NCBI RefSeq assembly: GCF_003716325.1
Contig: NZ_RDSR01000003.1
Coordinates: 148,721 to 212,720, forward strand
Direction: 5' to 3'
DNA length: 64,000 nucleotides
From: Cryobacterium tepidiphilum
Lineage (GTDB): Bacteria; Actinomycetota; Actinomycetes; Actinomycetales; Microbacteriaceae
Positions 53,245 to 64,000 of the stretch are shown in pieces. The translations under genes and the position numbers were made by a program. Positions within the stretch are counted from its first letter, which is position 1. The number at the start of each line of letters is the position of its first letter. The notes under the pieces are model-generated. The model ran no database searches. It was not told the DNA's origin and was given only the letters and a program-made list of their open reading frames with translations.

Positions 53245-54124
53245 AGTCGGCTCCGAGGTTGGCGAGGTTCTCGTCGGACCAGGTCTCGGCGCTCCAGTGC
53301 AGGGTGAGCTCACCGAGCGGCTCGAGCTGGTCGAACGAGATCGACCCGCGGCGGTACAACTCCAGCACGGCGAGGAAGCGGGCGATCACGACGCCCTTCT
53401 CCCCCACCCCGGCGATGAGCTGCCGGAACGACACCGGCTCCCCCGATCGCAGTACGGCGACGACGAGCGCGGCCTGCTCACGGATGCTCACCAGCGGCGC
53501 GTGCAGGTGGTCCAGTCCCACGGTCGGCAGCTCGCGGGGCGCGAGCGCGAGGGCCGCGAGGGCGGCGAAGTCCGCGGCGCTGTGTGTCCACACCAGTTCC
53601 GGGGTCTGCCGGCGGTATTTCTCTTCCAGCCGCACGGAGCGCACGTGCCGGTCGAGCTCGGTGTCCATGCGCTCCTGGAACCACGCCGACGCGGTCTTGA
53701 AGGCCCGGTACTGCAGCAGGCGGGCGAAGAGCAGGTCGCGCGCCTCGAGCAGAGCCACGTCTTCGGCGTCGACGAGCTCGCCCTGCGGCAGGAGACCGGC
53801 GACCTTCAGGTCGAGCAGGGTCGCGGCCACCACGAGAAACTCGGTGGCCTCGTCGAGCTCCTCCGTGGACTCGAGGCCGCGGAGATAGGCGATGAAGTCG
53901 TCGGTGACCCGGCTGAGCGAGATCTCGGTGATGTCGAGCTCATGCTTGCCGATGAGCGAGAGCAGCAGGTCGAACGGACCCTCGAAGTTGCTGAGCGCGA
54001 CGGAGAAACGCGTCGCGGGCGCATCCGTTCTCGCGTCGTCGATGACCGTGCCAGCGGATGCCGGCACCGCTTCGAGACGCCGGGTGGCGGTCTGTCGGGT
54101 CGCGGGCTTAGGCGACGGCGCCAC
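53234..54124 (-). CDS. scpA: Chromosome segregation/condensation protein ScpA
   Basis: About 296 residues. FSVALSNFEGPFDLLLSLIGKH is the SMC-binding helix, ITEISLSRVTDDFIAYLRGL and EFLVVAATLLDLKVAGLLP are conserved ScpA blocks, and the C-terminal winged helix ends the protein. Partner of ScpB, with which it overlaps. I chose GTG 54124 with GGTGG upstream; it overlaps the parA 3' end by 17 bp. A GTG at 54067 is an alternative. Confidence 0.94.
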   Translation of the reverse strand: MAPSPKPATRQTATRRLEAVPASAGTVIDDARTDAPATRFSVALSNFEGPFDLLLSLIGKHELDITEISLSRVTDDFIAYLRGLESTEELDEATEFLVVAATLLDLKVAGLLPQGELVDAEDVALLEARDLLFARLLQYRAFKTASAWFQERMDTELDRHVRSVRLEEKYRRQTPELVWTHSAADFAALAALALAPRELPTVGLDHLHAPLVSIREQAALVVAVLRSGEPVSFRQLIAGVGEKGVVIARFLAVLELYRRGSISFDQLEPLGELTLHWSAETWSDENLANLGADYDN

Positions 54125-54995
54125 GGGCCACCAGCTCGCGCGCCATCTGGCGGTAGGCCTTGGCGGCGGCATGCTCGGGAGCGAACTCGGTGATGGGCAG
54201 GCCCGCCACGCTGGCGTCGGGGAACTTCACGGTGCGGCCGATGACGGTCTCGAGCACCCGGTCGTGGAAGGCGTCGACGACCCGCTCGAGCACCTCACGG
54301 GAGTGCAGGGTGCGCGCGTCGTACATGGTGGCGAGGATGCCGTCGAGCTCGATGGCGGGGTTCAGCCGGTCGCGCACCTTGTCGATGGTCTCGATGAGCA
54401 GGGCCACACCGCGCAGGGCGAAGAACTCGCACTCGAGCGGGATGAGCACGCCGTGGCTCGCGGTGAGGGCGTTGACGGTGAGGATGCCGAGCGACGGCTG
54501 GCAGTCGATGAGGATCACGTCGTAGGCGTCGGAGAGCTTGCGGAGCACCCGGGCGAGGATCTGCTCGCGGGCGACCTCGTTGACGAGGTGCACCTCGGCG
54601 GCGGAGAGGTCGATGTTGGCGGGGATGACGTCGAGGCCCTCGATGCGGGTCGTCTGCACGGCCTCGAACGGGTCCATCTTGCTGCTCGTGAGCAGGTCGT
54701 AGATGGTGGTGACGTCGTGAGTGGGCACGCCGAGGCCGGCGGAGAGGGCACCCTGCGGGTCGAAGTCGATGGCGAGCACCCGGCGGCCGTAGCCGGCGAG
54801 CGCTGAGCCGAGGTTGATGGTCGTCGTGGTCTTGCCGACGCCGCCCTTCTGGTTGCAGAGGGAGATGATGCGGGCGGGACCGTGGCTCTTCAGCGGCGCC
54901 GGGGCCGGGAAATCCTGCACCGGGCGACCGGTCGGACCGACGCCGTCTTTCGCCACTCCGAGGAGCGGCTTGCGGCCCTCGTGCTTACGCTCCAC
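54108..54995 (-). CDS. ParA-family ATPase (Soj-like, orphan)
   Basis: About 295 residues. The deviant Walker A CNQKGGVGKTTTTINLGSAL and the DFDPQGALSAGLG region identify a ParA/MinD ATPase, and VILIDCQPSLGILTVNAL is the Walker B. The N-terminal 40 residues (GPTGRPVQDFPAPAPLKSHG) are typical of the ParA encoded upstream of scpA in actinobacteria. No parB is adjacent. GTG 54995 has GAGGA upstream; GTG 55028 is possible. It likely acts with ScpAB or SMC in chromosome organisation. Confidence 0.93.
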   Translation of the reverse strand: MERKHEGRKPLLGVAKDGVGPTGRPVQDFPAPAPLKSHGPARIISLCNQKGGVGKTTTTINLGSALAGYGRRVLAIDFDPQGALSAGLGVPTHDVTTIYDLLTSSKMDPFEAVQTTRIEGLDVIPANIDLSAAEVHLVNEVAREQILARVLRKLSDAYDVILIDCQPSLGILTVNALTASHGVLIPLECEFFALRGVALLIETIDKVRDRLNPAIELDGILATMYDARTLHSREVLERVVDAFHDRVLETVIGRTVKFPDASVAGLPITEFAPEHAAAKAYRQMARELVARGAVA

Positions 54996-55118
54996 CTGGA
55001 TATCCTCGATCCGTCCTGCACCAGTCACTCGCTCGATTCTAGCGATGCGCGCGTCATCCGCGTGGCACGCACCGCCGAACGACTCCAATGCGTTAGGTTT
55101 TGGGGCTTCGTCATCGCC

Positions 55119-56024
55119 TCAGCGGGCGCGCGGGTGCGCGGTCGTGTACATGTCGCGGAGCGTGTCGGCGGTGACGAGGGTGTAGATCTGCGTCGTCGCG
55201 ACCGAGGAGTGGCCGAGCAGCTCCTGCACCACGCGCACGTCGGCCCCGCCGGCCAGCAGGTGGGTGGCGAACGAGTGCCGCAGGGTGTGCGGCGACACCT
55301 CCACGTCGATGCCGGCGCGCTCCGCGGCGGCACGGATGATGAGCCACGCGTTCTGCCGGCTCACCCGCTGGCCGCGGAGGCCGAGGAACAGCGCCGGGGT
55401 GGCCTTACCCCGCACCGAGAGCGTCGGCCGGGCGCGCACCAGGTAGGCGTCGAGGGCGGCGCGGGCGTAGCTGCCGACCGGGACCATCCGTTGCTTGCCG
55501 CCTTTGCCGCGCAGGCGCAGCATGTCTTCCTCAAGCACGTCGTCGACGTTCAGGTCCACCGCCTCGGAGACCCGGGCGCCGGTGGCGTAGAGCAGTTCGA
55601 GGAGCGCCTTGTCGCGCAACTGCTGCACCCCATCGCCGTCGGTCGCCGCCAGCAGCGCCGTCACCTTGTCGATGGAGATGGCCTTGGGCAGCCGGCTGGC
55701 GAGCTTGGGCGGCTTGCTGTCGTGCGCGACATCCGCGTCGACCACGCCCTCCTCCAGCAGGAAGCGGTGCCAGCCGCGCACCGTGGAGAGGATGCGGGCC
55801 ACAGAGGATGCCGTGAGCGGCGAATCCGCCCGCGTCGCGAGATGCCGCACGAAGTCGGAGACCGCGGCCGAGGTGATCTCGCGCGGCTCGTCGATCCCGC
55901 GCTCCCCCAGCCATCCGCTGTAGAGGGCCAGGTCGCGCCGGTAGGCGGCGACGGTGTTGGTCGCGAGCCCCCGCTCGATGGAGACATGCCGGAGGTACGA
56001 ATCCACGGCCGCCCGCACGGTCAC
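55119..56024 (-). CDS. xerD: Tyrosine recombinase XerD
   Basis: 301 residues. The active-site residues are present: R151 in [13 protein letters not shown]246 and R249 in [13 protein letters not shown]272 in LGHSSV and nucleophile Y281 in TTQIYTL. The N-terminal SAM-like domain ([18 protein letters not shown]) is normal for XerC/XerD. It resolves chromosome dimers at dif. Its GTG start lies 10 bp after the NUDIX stop, and the location between parA and the NUDIX gene is conserved in actinobacteria. It belongs to the housekeeping block, not to the island. Confidence 0.95.
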   Translation of the reverse strand: MTVRAAVDSYLRHVSIERGLATNTVAAYRRDLALYSGWLGERGIDEPREITSAAVSDFVRHLATRADSPLTASSVARILSTVRGWHRFLLEEGVVDADVAHDSKPPKLASRLPKAISIDKVTALLAATDGDGVQQLRDKALLELLYATGARVSEAVDLNVDDVLEEDMLRLRGKGGKQRMVPVGSYARAALDAYLVRARPTLSVRGKATPALFLGLRGQRVSRQNAWLIIRAAAERAGIDVEVSPHTLRHSFATHLLAGGADVRVVQELLGHSSVATTQIYTLVTADTLRDMYTTAHPRAR

Positions 56025-56034
56025 GACGGGATGG

Positions 56035-56670
56035 TCACGACGAGGCCGTGCCCTGGCCTTCGGGCATCGACGGCTGCTGCGGCCACGGGGCGTCGGCCGG
56101 CGCCAGGGTCGACCAACCGCGGGCCCGGGCGGTGTACGCCGCGAGCACCCCGGTCACGAGCGACGGGTTCTGCACCTGACGGGCCAGCACGGCGTCGACG
56201 CACTCGTCGAGCGGCACCCAGCGCACCTCGATGTCCGCCTCCTCATCGGTGCGGTCGAAGTCCTCCTCGAGCCGGGTGACGCCGCGGGCCAGGTAGATGC
56301 GGATGGCCTCGTTGCTGCCGCCGGGTGAGGTGTAGAACTCGGCGAGCGTGTGCCAGGTGGATGCTGCGTAGTCGGCCTCCTCGGCGAGCTCGCGGCGGGC
56401 GGCGGCATCCGGCGCCTCACCGTGCTCGTCGAGCAGGCCGGCCGGGATCTCCCACTCCCTCGAGCGCACCGGGTGCCGGTACTGCTTGATCAGCAGCACG
56501 CGGTCCTGCTCGTCGAGGGCCAGCACCGCCACGGCACCGGGGTGGTCGACGAACTCGCGCACCACGTCGGATCCGTTCAGCTCGAACGTCTCGCGGCGCA
56601 GATCCCACACCTTGCCGGTGTAGACGAGCTCACTCTCGGTGACGGGAGCGGACACCAGCTCGTCGTGCAC
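56035..56670 (-). CDS. NUDIX hydrolase (ADP-ribose pyrophosphatase type)
   Basis: 211 residues. The NUDIX box is intact: [20 protein letters not shown] followed by EAD, with the REL..EE metal-binding core. [18 protein letters not shown] just before it is typical of ADP-ribose diphosphatases. GTG 56670 starts 2 bp after the pyrG stop and has AAGGAAGAGG inside the pyrG end as ribosome site. The much longer frame to 57327 is a pyrG shadow. Same neighbour order as in M. tuberculosis (Rv1700). Confidence 0.93.
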   Translation of the reverse strand: MHDELVSAPVTESELVYTGKVWDLRRETFELNGSDVVREFVDHPGAVAVLALDEQDRVLLIKQYRHPVRSREWEIPAGLLDEHGEAPDAAARRELAEEADYAASTWHTLAEFYTSPGGSNEAIRIYLARGVTRLEEDFDRTDEEADIEVRWVPLDECVDAVLARQVQNPSLVTGVLAAYTARARGWSTLAPADAPWPQQPSMPEGQGTASS

Positions 56671-56672
56671 CG

Positions 56673-58390
<1,718 letters not shown>

Positions 58391-58394
<4 letters not shown>

Positions 58395-60127
58395 CTGCCC
58401 GGGCGGGGTAGCCCGGCGGGCGGCTTCAGCGGCGCGTCCGCCTGGGCGAGCGCCATCAGTTCGCGGGCGTGCTCCAGCCCGGTCGCCGAATCCGGGAGGC
58501 CCGAGAGCAGCCGTGCCATCTCCGCGGCCCGGTCGTCGCCGTGCAGTTGCTTGACGCTGCTGGCGGTGATGGCGCCGTCGCTTCCCTTCACCACGCTCAG
58601 GTGGTTGCTCGCGAACGCGGCCACCTGGGCCAGGTGGGTGACGACGATGACCTGCGCGGTCTGCGCGAGCCGGGCCAGCCGCCTGCCGATCTCGATGGCG
58701 GCGGCACCGCCGACCCCGGCATCCACTTCGTCGAAGACGAAGGTCGGCACCGGGTCGGCCTTGTTGATGACGACCTCGATGGCGAGCATCACGCGCGACA
58801 GCTCGCCGCCGGAGGCGCCGCGGGCCAGCGGCCGGGGCGCGCTGCCGGCGTGGGGCTGCAGCAGGATGCGCACGGCGTCGCGGCCGGTGGCTGTGAACGC
58901 GTCGCCGGGCTCCACCTCGACGACGAGGGTGGCGTCGGGCATCGCGAGGGCCGCCAGTTCGGCGGTCACCGCCGTTCCCAGGGCGTCGGCGGCCTGCCGG
59001 CGGCGTGCGGTGAGGGCCAGGGCGAGTTCGTCGACCAGCGCGTGGTCGGCATCCGCTTCGACCGTCAACTCGTCGATGCGCTCGGAGTCGCCGTCGAGTT
59101 CCATGAGGCGGGCGCTGCCGGTGTCGAGAAAACGGATGGCCTCATCGAGTCCGCCGGGATACGCGCGCGCCAGCGACGCCAGTTCGGCGCGGCGTTCCTG
59201 CACCATCTCGAGTTCGCGGGCGCCGTCGGCGTCGAGGCCGGCGAGGTAACTGGAGAGCTGGCCGGCGACGTCGGCGACGGCGAACCCGGCGTTCGCGATC
59301 GCGTCGACGAGGGGCGGCAGTGCCGGGTCGTGGGCGGATGCGCGCTCCAGCTGGCGGCGCGCCGCCTCCAGCAGGGCCACCACGTCGGGCCGGTCGTCGC
59401 TGGTGTCCTCCGCGGAGAGGTACTCCCGGGTGCCGGCGGCCGCGACGCGCAGCGCCTCAAGGTTGCCGAGCCGCTCGGCGCGCTCCGCGAGCTCCTCGTC
59501 TTCGCCCGGCTGCGGGGCGATGGCCTCGATCGCGGCGATCGCGGCGCGGAGGTCGTCGGCCTCCTGGGCGCGCAGGTCCTGCTCGCGCACGAGCCGGACG
59601 AGTTCCTCGCGGTTCGCGTTCCAGCGATGGTACGCGTGCGTGTACTGCTCGAGGGTCTCGGCGAGGTCGGGGCCGGCGAAGCGGTCGAGGGCCTCGCGCT
59701 GGGCGACGGCGGAGCGGAGCCGCACCTGGTCGGACTGGCCGTGCACGACGACGAGGTCGTCGGCGAGGTCGGACAGCACGGTGGCCGGGGCGCCGCGGCC
59801 GCCGACGATGGCGCGGCTCCGGCCGCCGGCGGAGACCGAACGGCCGAGGATGAGTTCGTCGGCGTCGAGGTCTCCCCCGGCGTCGCGCACGCGTTCGGCG
59901 ACGGCGCCGTCGGGGTCGATCACCCAGCGGCCCTCGACCCAGGTCTGCTCCTGCCCCTGTCGAACGGCGCCGGGGTCGGCGCGCTGGCCGAGCAGCAGCC
60001 CGAGCGCGGTGACGACCATGGTCTTGCCGGCGCCGGTCTCGCCGGTGACGGCGGTGAAGCCCGGGCCGAGCGGCACGGTCGCGTCGGCGATGACGCCGAG
60101 GTCGCGGATGGAGAGTTCCTCAATCAC
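58391..60127 (-). CDS. recN: DNA repair ATPase RecN
   Basis: 578 residues. Walker A GETGAGKT lies at 29-36, long coiled-coil arms fill the middle, and the C-terminal ATPase half has the signature [20 protein letters not shown] and [12 protein letters not shown]. RecN is an SMC-like protein in double-strand break repair. The GTG start overlaps the nadK end by 8 bp. The order nadK-recN is conserved in actinobacteria. Confidence 0.97.
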
Positions 60128-61040
60128 GATCTACCGGGCCTCGCCAGCCGGTGACGGGCAGGTTGAACTTGTTCACCAGGCGGTCGGTGAAGGGGCTGCT
60201 GTGCAGGCGGGCGAGGCGCACCGGGATGGGCGAGCGCCGCACGACGACCCGGGCGCCGGTGGGCATGTCCCAGGCGCGGCGGCCGTCGGCCCAGAGCACC
60301 GCGGACCCGTCGCTCCGGGCGAGGATCTCGACGGCGAGCGACGAGTCGGGGCCCACCACGAGCGGGCGGGCGAACAGGGCGTGGGCGGAGAGCGGCACGA
60401 GCAGCATCGCCTCGACTCCGGGCCAGACGATCGGGCCGCCGCCGGAGAACGAGTACGCGGTCGAGCCGGTGGGTGTGGACATCACCACGCCGTCGCAGCC
60501 GAACGAAGAGAGCGGCCGGCGGTCGACCTCGATGACGACTTCCAGCATCCGTTCGCGGCTGGCCTTCTCGACGGTGGCCTCGTTGAGCGCCCAGGTCTCG
60601 TAGACCACCTCGCTGTCGACCTTCACCCGCACCGAGATGGTCATGCGCTCCTCGACCACGTAGTCGCGCTCGAGGGCACGCCGCACGGCCTCGCCGAGGT
60701 CGTCGCGCTCGCTCTCGGCGAGGAACCCGACGTGACCGAGGTTGACGCCGAGAAGCGGGGCCGCCTCACCGCGCACGAGCTCGGCGGCGCGAAGGATGGT
60801 GCCGTCGCCGCCGAGCACGATGACGAGTTCGAGGTCGGATGCCTGGACCGTGTCGCCGAGGATCATCAGCTGTTCGACGAGCTCCGGCGACGCCAGGACC
60901 AGGTCTTCGCGGCCGGCGCGGTCGAGCACGGGCACGGCGCCGGCGTCGATGAGCTGCTGGCAGACCGTCAGGGCGGCCTCGAGGGAATCCTTGCGCCCAG
61001 TGTGGGCGACGACGAGGATGTGGCGCGGCTCATCGGTCAT
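60120..61040 (-). CDS. nadK: NAD kinase
   Basis: 306 residues. LVIVLGGDGTILRAAELV carries the GGDGT motif, and the C-terminal part holds the conserved VVMSTPTGSTAYSFSGGGPI. It phosphorylates NAD to NADP using ATP or polyphosphate. ATG 61040 follows GGGAG and lies just after the tlyA stop; a GTG at 61049 would overlap that stop as GTGA. Overlaps recN by 8 bp. Confidence 0.97.
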   Translation of the reverse strand: MTDEPRHILVVAHTGRKDSLEAALTVCQQLIDAGAVPVLDRAGREDLVLASPELVEQLMILGDTVQASDLELVIVLGGDGTILRAAELVRGEAAPLLGVNLGHVGFLAESERDDLGEAVRRALERDYVVEERMTISVRVKVDSEVVYETWALNEATVEKASRERMLEVVIEVDRRPLSSFGCDGVVMSTPTGSTAYSFSGGGPIVWPGVEAMLLVPLSAHALFARPLVVGPDSSLAVEILARSDGSAVLWADGRRAWDMPTGARVVVRRSPIPVRLARLHSSPFTDRLVNKFNLPVTGWRGPVDRD

Positions 61041-61045
61041 GCGTG

Positions 61046-61855
61046 TCACGCTCCCACCAGTGCGGTTATCCGGTCCAGCCATTCTGTCGGATTGCCGTCG
61101 TCCGCGCCGTGCGAGGCGCTCAGGTGGCAGAGGTATTCGCGGTTGCCGGAGCCGCCGGCGATGGGCGATGCGATGAGACCGCGCACGCCGAGTCCGAGGT
61201 CCCAGCCGGCCCAGAGCACCCCCGCGACGGCGTCGGCGCGGAGGTCCGGTTGGTGCACGATGCCCTCGCGCACGCCGCCGCGGCCCACCTCGAATTGCGG
61301 TTTGATCAGGAGGACGAAGTCCGCTCCCACGGCCGCCACGTCGAAGAGCGCGGGAAGCACCATCGGCAGGGAGATGAAGGAGAGGTCGGCGACGACGAGG
61401 TCGGGGCGCTGGCGGATGGTCGATGCCTCGGCCAGGGTCGCCTGGCTCGCGTACCGCAGGTTGAACCCTTCGACGAGGGTGAGCCGGGGTTCCAGTGCGA
61501 GCGATGGGGCAAGCTGGCCGTGTCCGACGTCGACGGCGATGACCCGGGCGACTCCGCGCTCGAGGAGCACCTGGCTGAACCCGCCCGTGGAAGCACCCGC
61601 GTCGAGGGCGAGGCGGCCGGTGACCGGTACCGTGAATGCGTCGAGGGCGGCGATGAGCTTGTGCGCACCGCGGCTCACGTAGTGGTCGATGCCCGTGACG
61701 TCGAGCGCCTGGTCGTCCTCCACCTTGTGGGAGGGTTTGACCACCGGTTGCCCGTCCACCGTGACCCGGCCGTCGGTGATGAGCTTGGCGGCGATGGTTC
61801 GGGAGCGCACCAGTCCGCGTTCGGCGAGGGCGGCGTCGAGGCGGCGCTCGCTCAT
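61046..61855 (-). CDS. tlyA: TlyA-family rRNA 2'-O-methyltransferase / hemolysin-like protein
   Basis: 269 residues. An S4 domain (RLDAALAERGLVRSRTIAAK) is followed by an FtsJ-like SAM domain with LALDAGASTGGFSQVLLERG as motif I and VVADLSFISLP later. TlyA methylates ribose of C1409 (16S) and C1920 (23S) in mycobacteria and is linked to capreomycin sensitivity. ATG 61855 is chosen; the frame to 62023 overlaps the small upstream gene. Between the 54-residue protein gene and nadK, as in Rv1693-Rv1695. Confidence 0.95.
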   Translation of the reverse strand: MSERRLDAALAERGLVRSRTIAAKLITDGRVTVDGQPVVKPSHKVEDDQALDVTGIDHYVSRGAHKLIAALDAFTVPVTGRLALDAGASTGGFSQVLLERGVARVIAVDVGHGQLAPSLALEPRLTLVEGFNLRYASQATLAEASTIRQRPDLVVADLSFISLPMVLPALFDVAAVGADFVLLIKPQFEVGRGGVREGIVHQPDLRADAVAGVLWAGWDLGLGVRGLIASPIAGGSGNREYLCHLSASHGADDGNPTEWLDRITALVGA

Positions 61856-61868
61856 GAGGCGGCCCCGG

Positions 61869-62033
61869 TCATCCGTTGGACCGCGGCAGGCCGTTGCCCT
61901 CGAGGCGACCCTGCAGCTGGTCGTGCAGCTGCGCGTACGACGCGGCGCGGTCTTCGAGTGGCTGCGCTTCGATGAGGGTGAGCTGGGAGACCAGGGCATC
62001 GTTCGCCAGGTCCTGCTCGTCATCGATGCTCAC
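61869..62033 (-). CDS. 54-residue conserved-position protein between HAD and tlyA genes
   Basis: Too short for common cut-offs. It reads MSIDDEQDLANDALVSQLTL, then a Gln/Leu-rich helical stretch and ends at 61869. AGGAGG lies 6 bp before GTG 62033; a GTG at 62039 directly touches the AGGAGG and is less likely. A small gene at this exact place is also known in mycobacteria (Rv1693), which supports it, though I cannot compare sequences here. No function is known. Confidence 0.75.
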   Translation of the reverse strand: MSIDDEQDLANDALVSQLTLIEAQPLEDRAASYAQLHDQLQGRLEGNGLPRSNG

Positions 62034-62048
62034 ATTCACCCTCCTAGG

Positions 62049-63068
62049 TTACCGCCAGAGCCGCTCGGGAACATCAAGGCCGTAGATCGCGCGCCCGGAG
62101 TTCCAGATGGCCGCGCACGCCGCGCGCAGCAGGTTGATGCCGCCGTCGCCGTTCCGCGTGACCTCCACCGCGTTGCCACGGATGCGCACGGTCGCGCCGG
62201 CGACGGTGGCTGCGGTGCCGCCCTGGGAGACCTCGGTCTCGGGGTACGGCTCGTGCAGCTGGCGGAGGTCTTCGAGGATGAAGCGGGGCCGGGAGTCGGC
62301 GTTCGCGGCGAGCACCGACTTCGCCCTGTCGATGCCGGTGAGCACGAGGGCCGCGGGGATGCCGGCGCGGTTGGAACCGAGGATGTCGGTGTCGAGGCGG
62401 TCGCCGATGAACAGCGGATTCTTCGCGTGAAAGCGGTTGACGGCCTCGGTGAAGATCGGGGTCTCGGGTTTGCCGGCCACGATCGGCAACCGGCCGACGG
62501 CGCTGTGCACGGCCGAGACGAGAGTGCCGTTTCCTGGGGCGATGCCGCGGGCGACGGGGATCGTCCAGTCGGTGTTAGTGGCGATCCAAGGCAGGCCTGC
62601 CTCCGGGCCGTCGCTCGCCAGGGCGAAGGATGCCTCGGCCAGGTGCACCCAGGCGACGTCGGGCGAGAAGCCCTGGATGACGGCGGCTGGGCCGTCGTCG
62701 GCCGAGCGGGTGACTTCGAACCCGGCTTTCTGCACCTCGTCGACGAGGCCGTCGCCGCCGACGACGAGCACGCGGGAGGCCGCGGGGACCTTGTCGGCGA
62801 GGAGCCGGACGGCCGCCTGCGGGGAGGTGACGACATCCGTCGCCGCCACCGACAGGCCGAGCTCGCTGAGGTGATCGGCGACGGACTGGTCGGTACGTGC
62901 GGCGTTGTTGGTGATGTAGCCCACGCGCGCCCCCTCGGCGGCCCGGTTCAGGCTCTCGACGGCGAAGGGGATCGCCGTTGGGCCCGTGTAGACGACGCCG
63001 TCGAGGTCGGCGAGCACCACGTCGACGCCGGCCAGCGGCGTCGGGGGGCTACTTCTCCTGCCCAGCAT
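62049..63068 (-). CDS. HAD-superfamily phosphatase (NagD/PGP-like)
   Basis: 339 residues. LADLDGVVYTG is the nucleophile motif DxDGV, YITNNAART motif II, GKPETPIF the Lys motif, and PLFIGDRLDTDILGSNRAGI the acidic motif IV. A C-terminal extension of about 60 residues ends the protein. The mycobacterial counterpart in this position (Rv1692) is a glycerol 3-phosphate phosphatase, so that activity is likely but not proved. ATG 63068 has GAGGA upstream and overlaps the preceding gene by 20 bp. Confidence 0.9.
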   Translation of the reverse strand: MLGRRSSPPTPLAGVDVVLADLDGVVYTGPTAIPFAVESLNRAAEGARVGYITNNAARTDQSVADHLSELGLSVAATDVVTSPQAAVRLLADKVPAASRVLVVGGDGLVDEVQKAGFEVTRSADDGPAAVIQGFSPDVAWVHLAEASFALASDGPEAGLPWIATNTDWTIPVARGIAPGNGTLVSAVHSAVGRLPIVAGKPETPIFTEAVNRFHAKNPLFIGDRLDTDILGSNRAGIPAALVLTGIDRAKSVLAANADSRPRFILEDLRQLHEPYPETEVSQGGTAATVAGATVRIRGNAVEVTRNGDGGINLLRAACAAIWNSGRAIYGLDVPERLWR

Positions 63069-64000
63069 CCGGGTCCTCGGTGGTGGCGGGCGGGGCATCC
63101 GTTGCATCGGCGTCAATCACGACGGGGCCGTCTTCCTCGATCTCGAGGATCTCGATGGTCTCGTCGTCGTCCTGGCCGCCCAACGCGGCCTCCGCGCGCG
63201 CTGCACGCTCGTACCACTGCTCGGCGTCATCGGCGCGGCCGAGCTCCTGGAGCACGTCAGCGTAGGCCGTGAAGAGATCGGGGCTGTAGGAGAAGGCGGT
63301 GTCCGGGTCCAGCTGGGGGATCTCGAGTTCCGTCAGCGCCGCCTCAGGCTGCCCGAGGTCGAGCCGTGCACCGGACATGGCGATTGCCAGCGACACCTGC
63401 ACGGGAACGGGCAGCGCGGAGCGCTCCACGGAGCGGCCCAGCTCGAGCGCCCGGTCGGGCCGGCCGACGCCGCGTTCACTGTCGACCATGAGTGCCAGCT
63501 GGTCGTTGGAGCCGGAGATGCGCCGGTAGGTGCGGAGTTCCCGGAGCGCCAGCGCGAAGTCGCCCACGGCGTACGCCGTGATCGCGAGGCTCTCCCGCAC
63601 GACGGCGATGCGGCCCGCGCGGCGGGCGGCTGAGATGACGTGCTTGTGCGCCTGTTCCGGGTCCGACTCGATGAGGCGTGCCGCCATCGCCAAGTGCTTG
63701 GCCACCCACTCCGCGTTGTCCTTGGTGAGCGTCTTCAGCTCGTTCCGAGCGACGCGGTCGAGGTCGCTGGGGGAAACGTCGTCGGGAAGGTCGGGGTCAT
63801 CGTGACGCGAGCGCACCGGGCGCAGCTCGCGCTGCATCCGCTGCTCGTCGGTCATCTCCTCGTCTTCGAAGCGGGCATCGCGGTCGCCGCGGGCGGGCGC
63901 GCCCTCGCGGGTCCACAGCTTGCCACCGCCGTCGCGCGGTGGACGACGGTCGCCGCCCTGCCGCGGAGCACGGTCGCCGCCCTGCCGCGGAGCACGGTCG
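63049..64000 (-). CDS. TPR-like protein with basic repeat N-terminus (5' end beyond window)
   Basis: At least 317 codons, continuing past the right edge. The visible N-terminal part is a low-complexity region with DRAPRQGG repeated at least twice, followed by DGGGKLWTREGAPARGDRD. The rest is helical with TPR character (AWVAKHLAMAARLIESDPEQ, FALALRELRTYRRISG, ELGRADDAEQWYERAARA) and ends in an acidic tail of about 45 residues. I extend it upstream of the ATG at 63855 because the frame stays open with the same codon use. The mycobacterial gene in this place (Rv1691) is also of unknown function. Confidence 0.85.
   Translation of the reverse strand, partial: DRAPRQGGDRAPRQGGDRRPPRDGGGKLWTREGAPARGDRDARFEDEEMTDEQRMQRELRPVRSRHDDPDLPDDVSPSDLDRVARNELKTLTKDNAEWVAKHLAMAARLIESDPEQAHKHVISAARRAGRIAVVRESLAITAYAVGDFALALRELRTYRRISGSNDQLALMVDSERGVGRPDRALELGRSVERSALPVPVQVSLAIAMSGARLDLGQPEAALTELEIPQLDPDTAFSYSPDLFTAYADVLQELGRADDAEQWYERAARAEAALGGQDDDETIEILEIEEDGPVVIDADATDAPPATTEDPDAGQEK
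63947..64000. repeat. 24-bp tandem repeat encoding an 8-residue unit
   Basis: The unit CGGTCGCCGCCCTGCCGCGG plus AGCA is present in two identical copies (63947-63970 and 63971-63994) and the start of a third at the window edge. On the minus strand it encodes DRAPRQGG. Exact copies suggest recent slippage, and copy number is likely to vary between strains. Confidence 0.85.

Overview
This window is chromosomal DNA of a high-GC Gram-positive actinobacterium, most probably a member of the Microbacteriaceae (order Micrococcales). The basis is roughly two-thirds GC, very high third-position GC, frequent GTG and TTG starts, a DUF222/13E12-type HNH endonuclease gene, two-TM and small acidic proteins of a type common in that family, and the gene order der-cmk-tyrA-rluB-scpB-scpA-parA-xerD-NUDIX-pyrG-recN-nadK-tlyA-HAD-TPR, which matches the Mycobacterium tuberculosis Rv1713-to-Rv1691 block apart from tyrA. 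I cannot assign genus or species from the sequence alone.

Layout. 0-4.6 kb: a probable catabolic locus of a nitrilase-family amidohydrolase (cut by the window edge), a HisD-family dehydrogenase, a divergent LysR regulator and an NCS1 permease. 4.6-9.7 kb: small enzymes and signalling genes (VOC, a TPR-like GGDEF protein, a membrane protein, an LLM oxidoreductase, an SRPBCC/VOC pair) and a helicase C-terminal remnant. 10-20.5 kb: two drug-efflux gene groups. On the minus strand are a LAL-type LuxR regulator, a DJ-1/PfpI protein and a DHA2 MFS pump. On the plus strand is a tight run of GNAT, DHA2 MFS, a 55-residue small ORF, an ABC ATPase and an FtsX-like permease, ending in a hairpin. 20.5-31.9 kb: mixed accessory genes, including a PadR/ABC1-kinase pair, a DM13 lipoprotein, a small acidic protein and a decayed copy of it, a GAF-GGDEF protein, an EEP nuclease-fold protein, a shortened DUF805 protein and a NarL-type two-component system.

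31.9-45.5 kb is a probable horizontally acquired defence island. It holds an orphan lipoprotein, an unknown 201-residue protein, and a four-gene operon hsdM-hsdS-hsdR plus a 1234-residue membrane-inserted KAP/YobI-type P-loop NTPase. Three of the four genes overlap or nearly touch their neighbours, with GTGA overlaps at two junctions. A headless membrane-protein remnant and a tRNA-Pro(GGG) gene lie at its right edge. No integrase is visible.

45.6-48.5 kb holds a GNAT, a DUF222-HNH protein and a small membrane protein, closed by a strong bidirectional terminator. 48.5-64 kb is the conserved housekeeping block, all on the minus strand: ribosome GTPase Der, CMP kinase, prephenate dehydrogenase, rRNA pseudouridine synthase, condensin partners ScpAB, ParA, XerD, NUDIX, CTP synthase, RecN, NAD kinase, TlyA, a 54-residue protein, a HAD phosphatase and a TPR protein that runs off the right edge.

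The most unusual points are the KAP NTPase coupled to a type I restriction system, the over-represented word CATCCGTT, which I found nowhere in the island interior, and the decayed duplicate of the small acidic protein gene.
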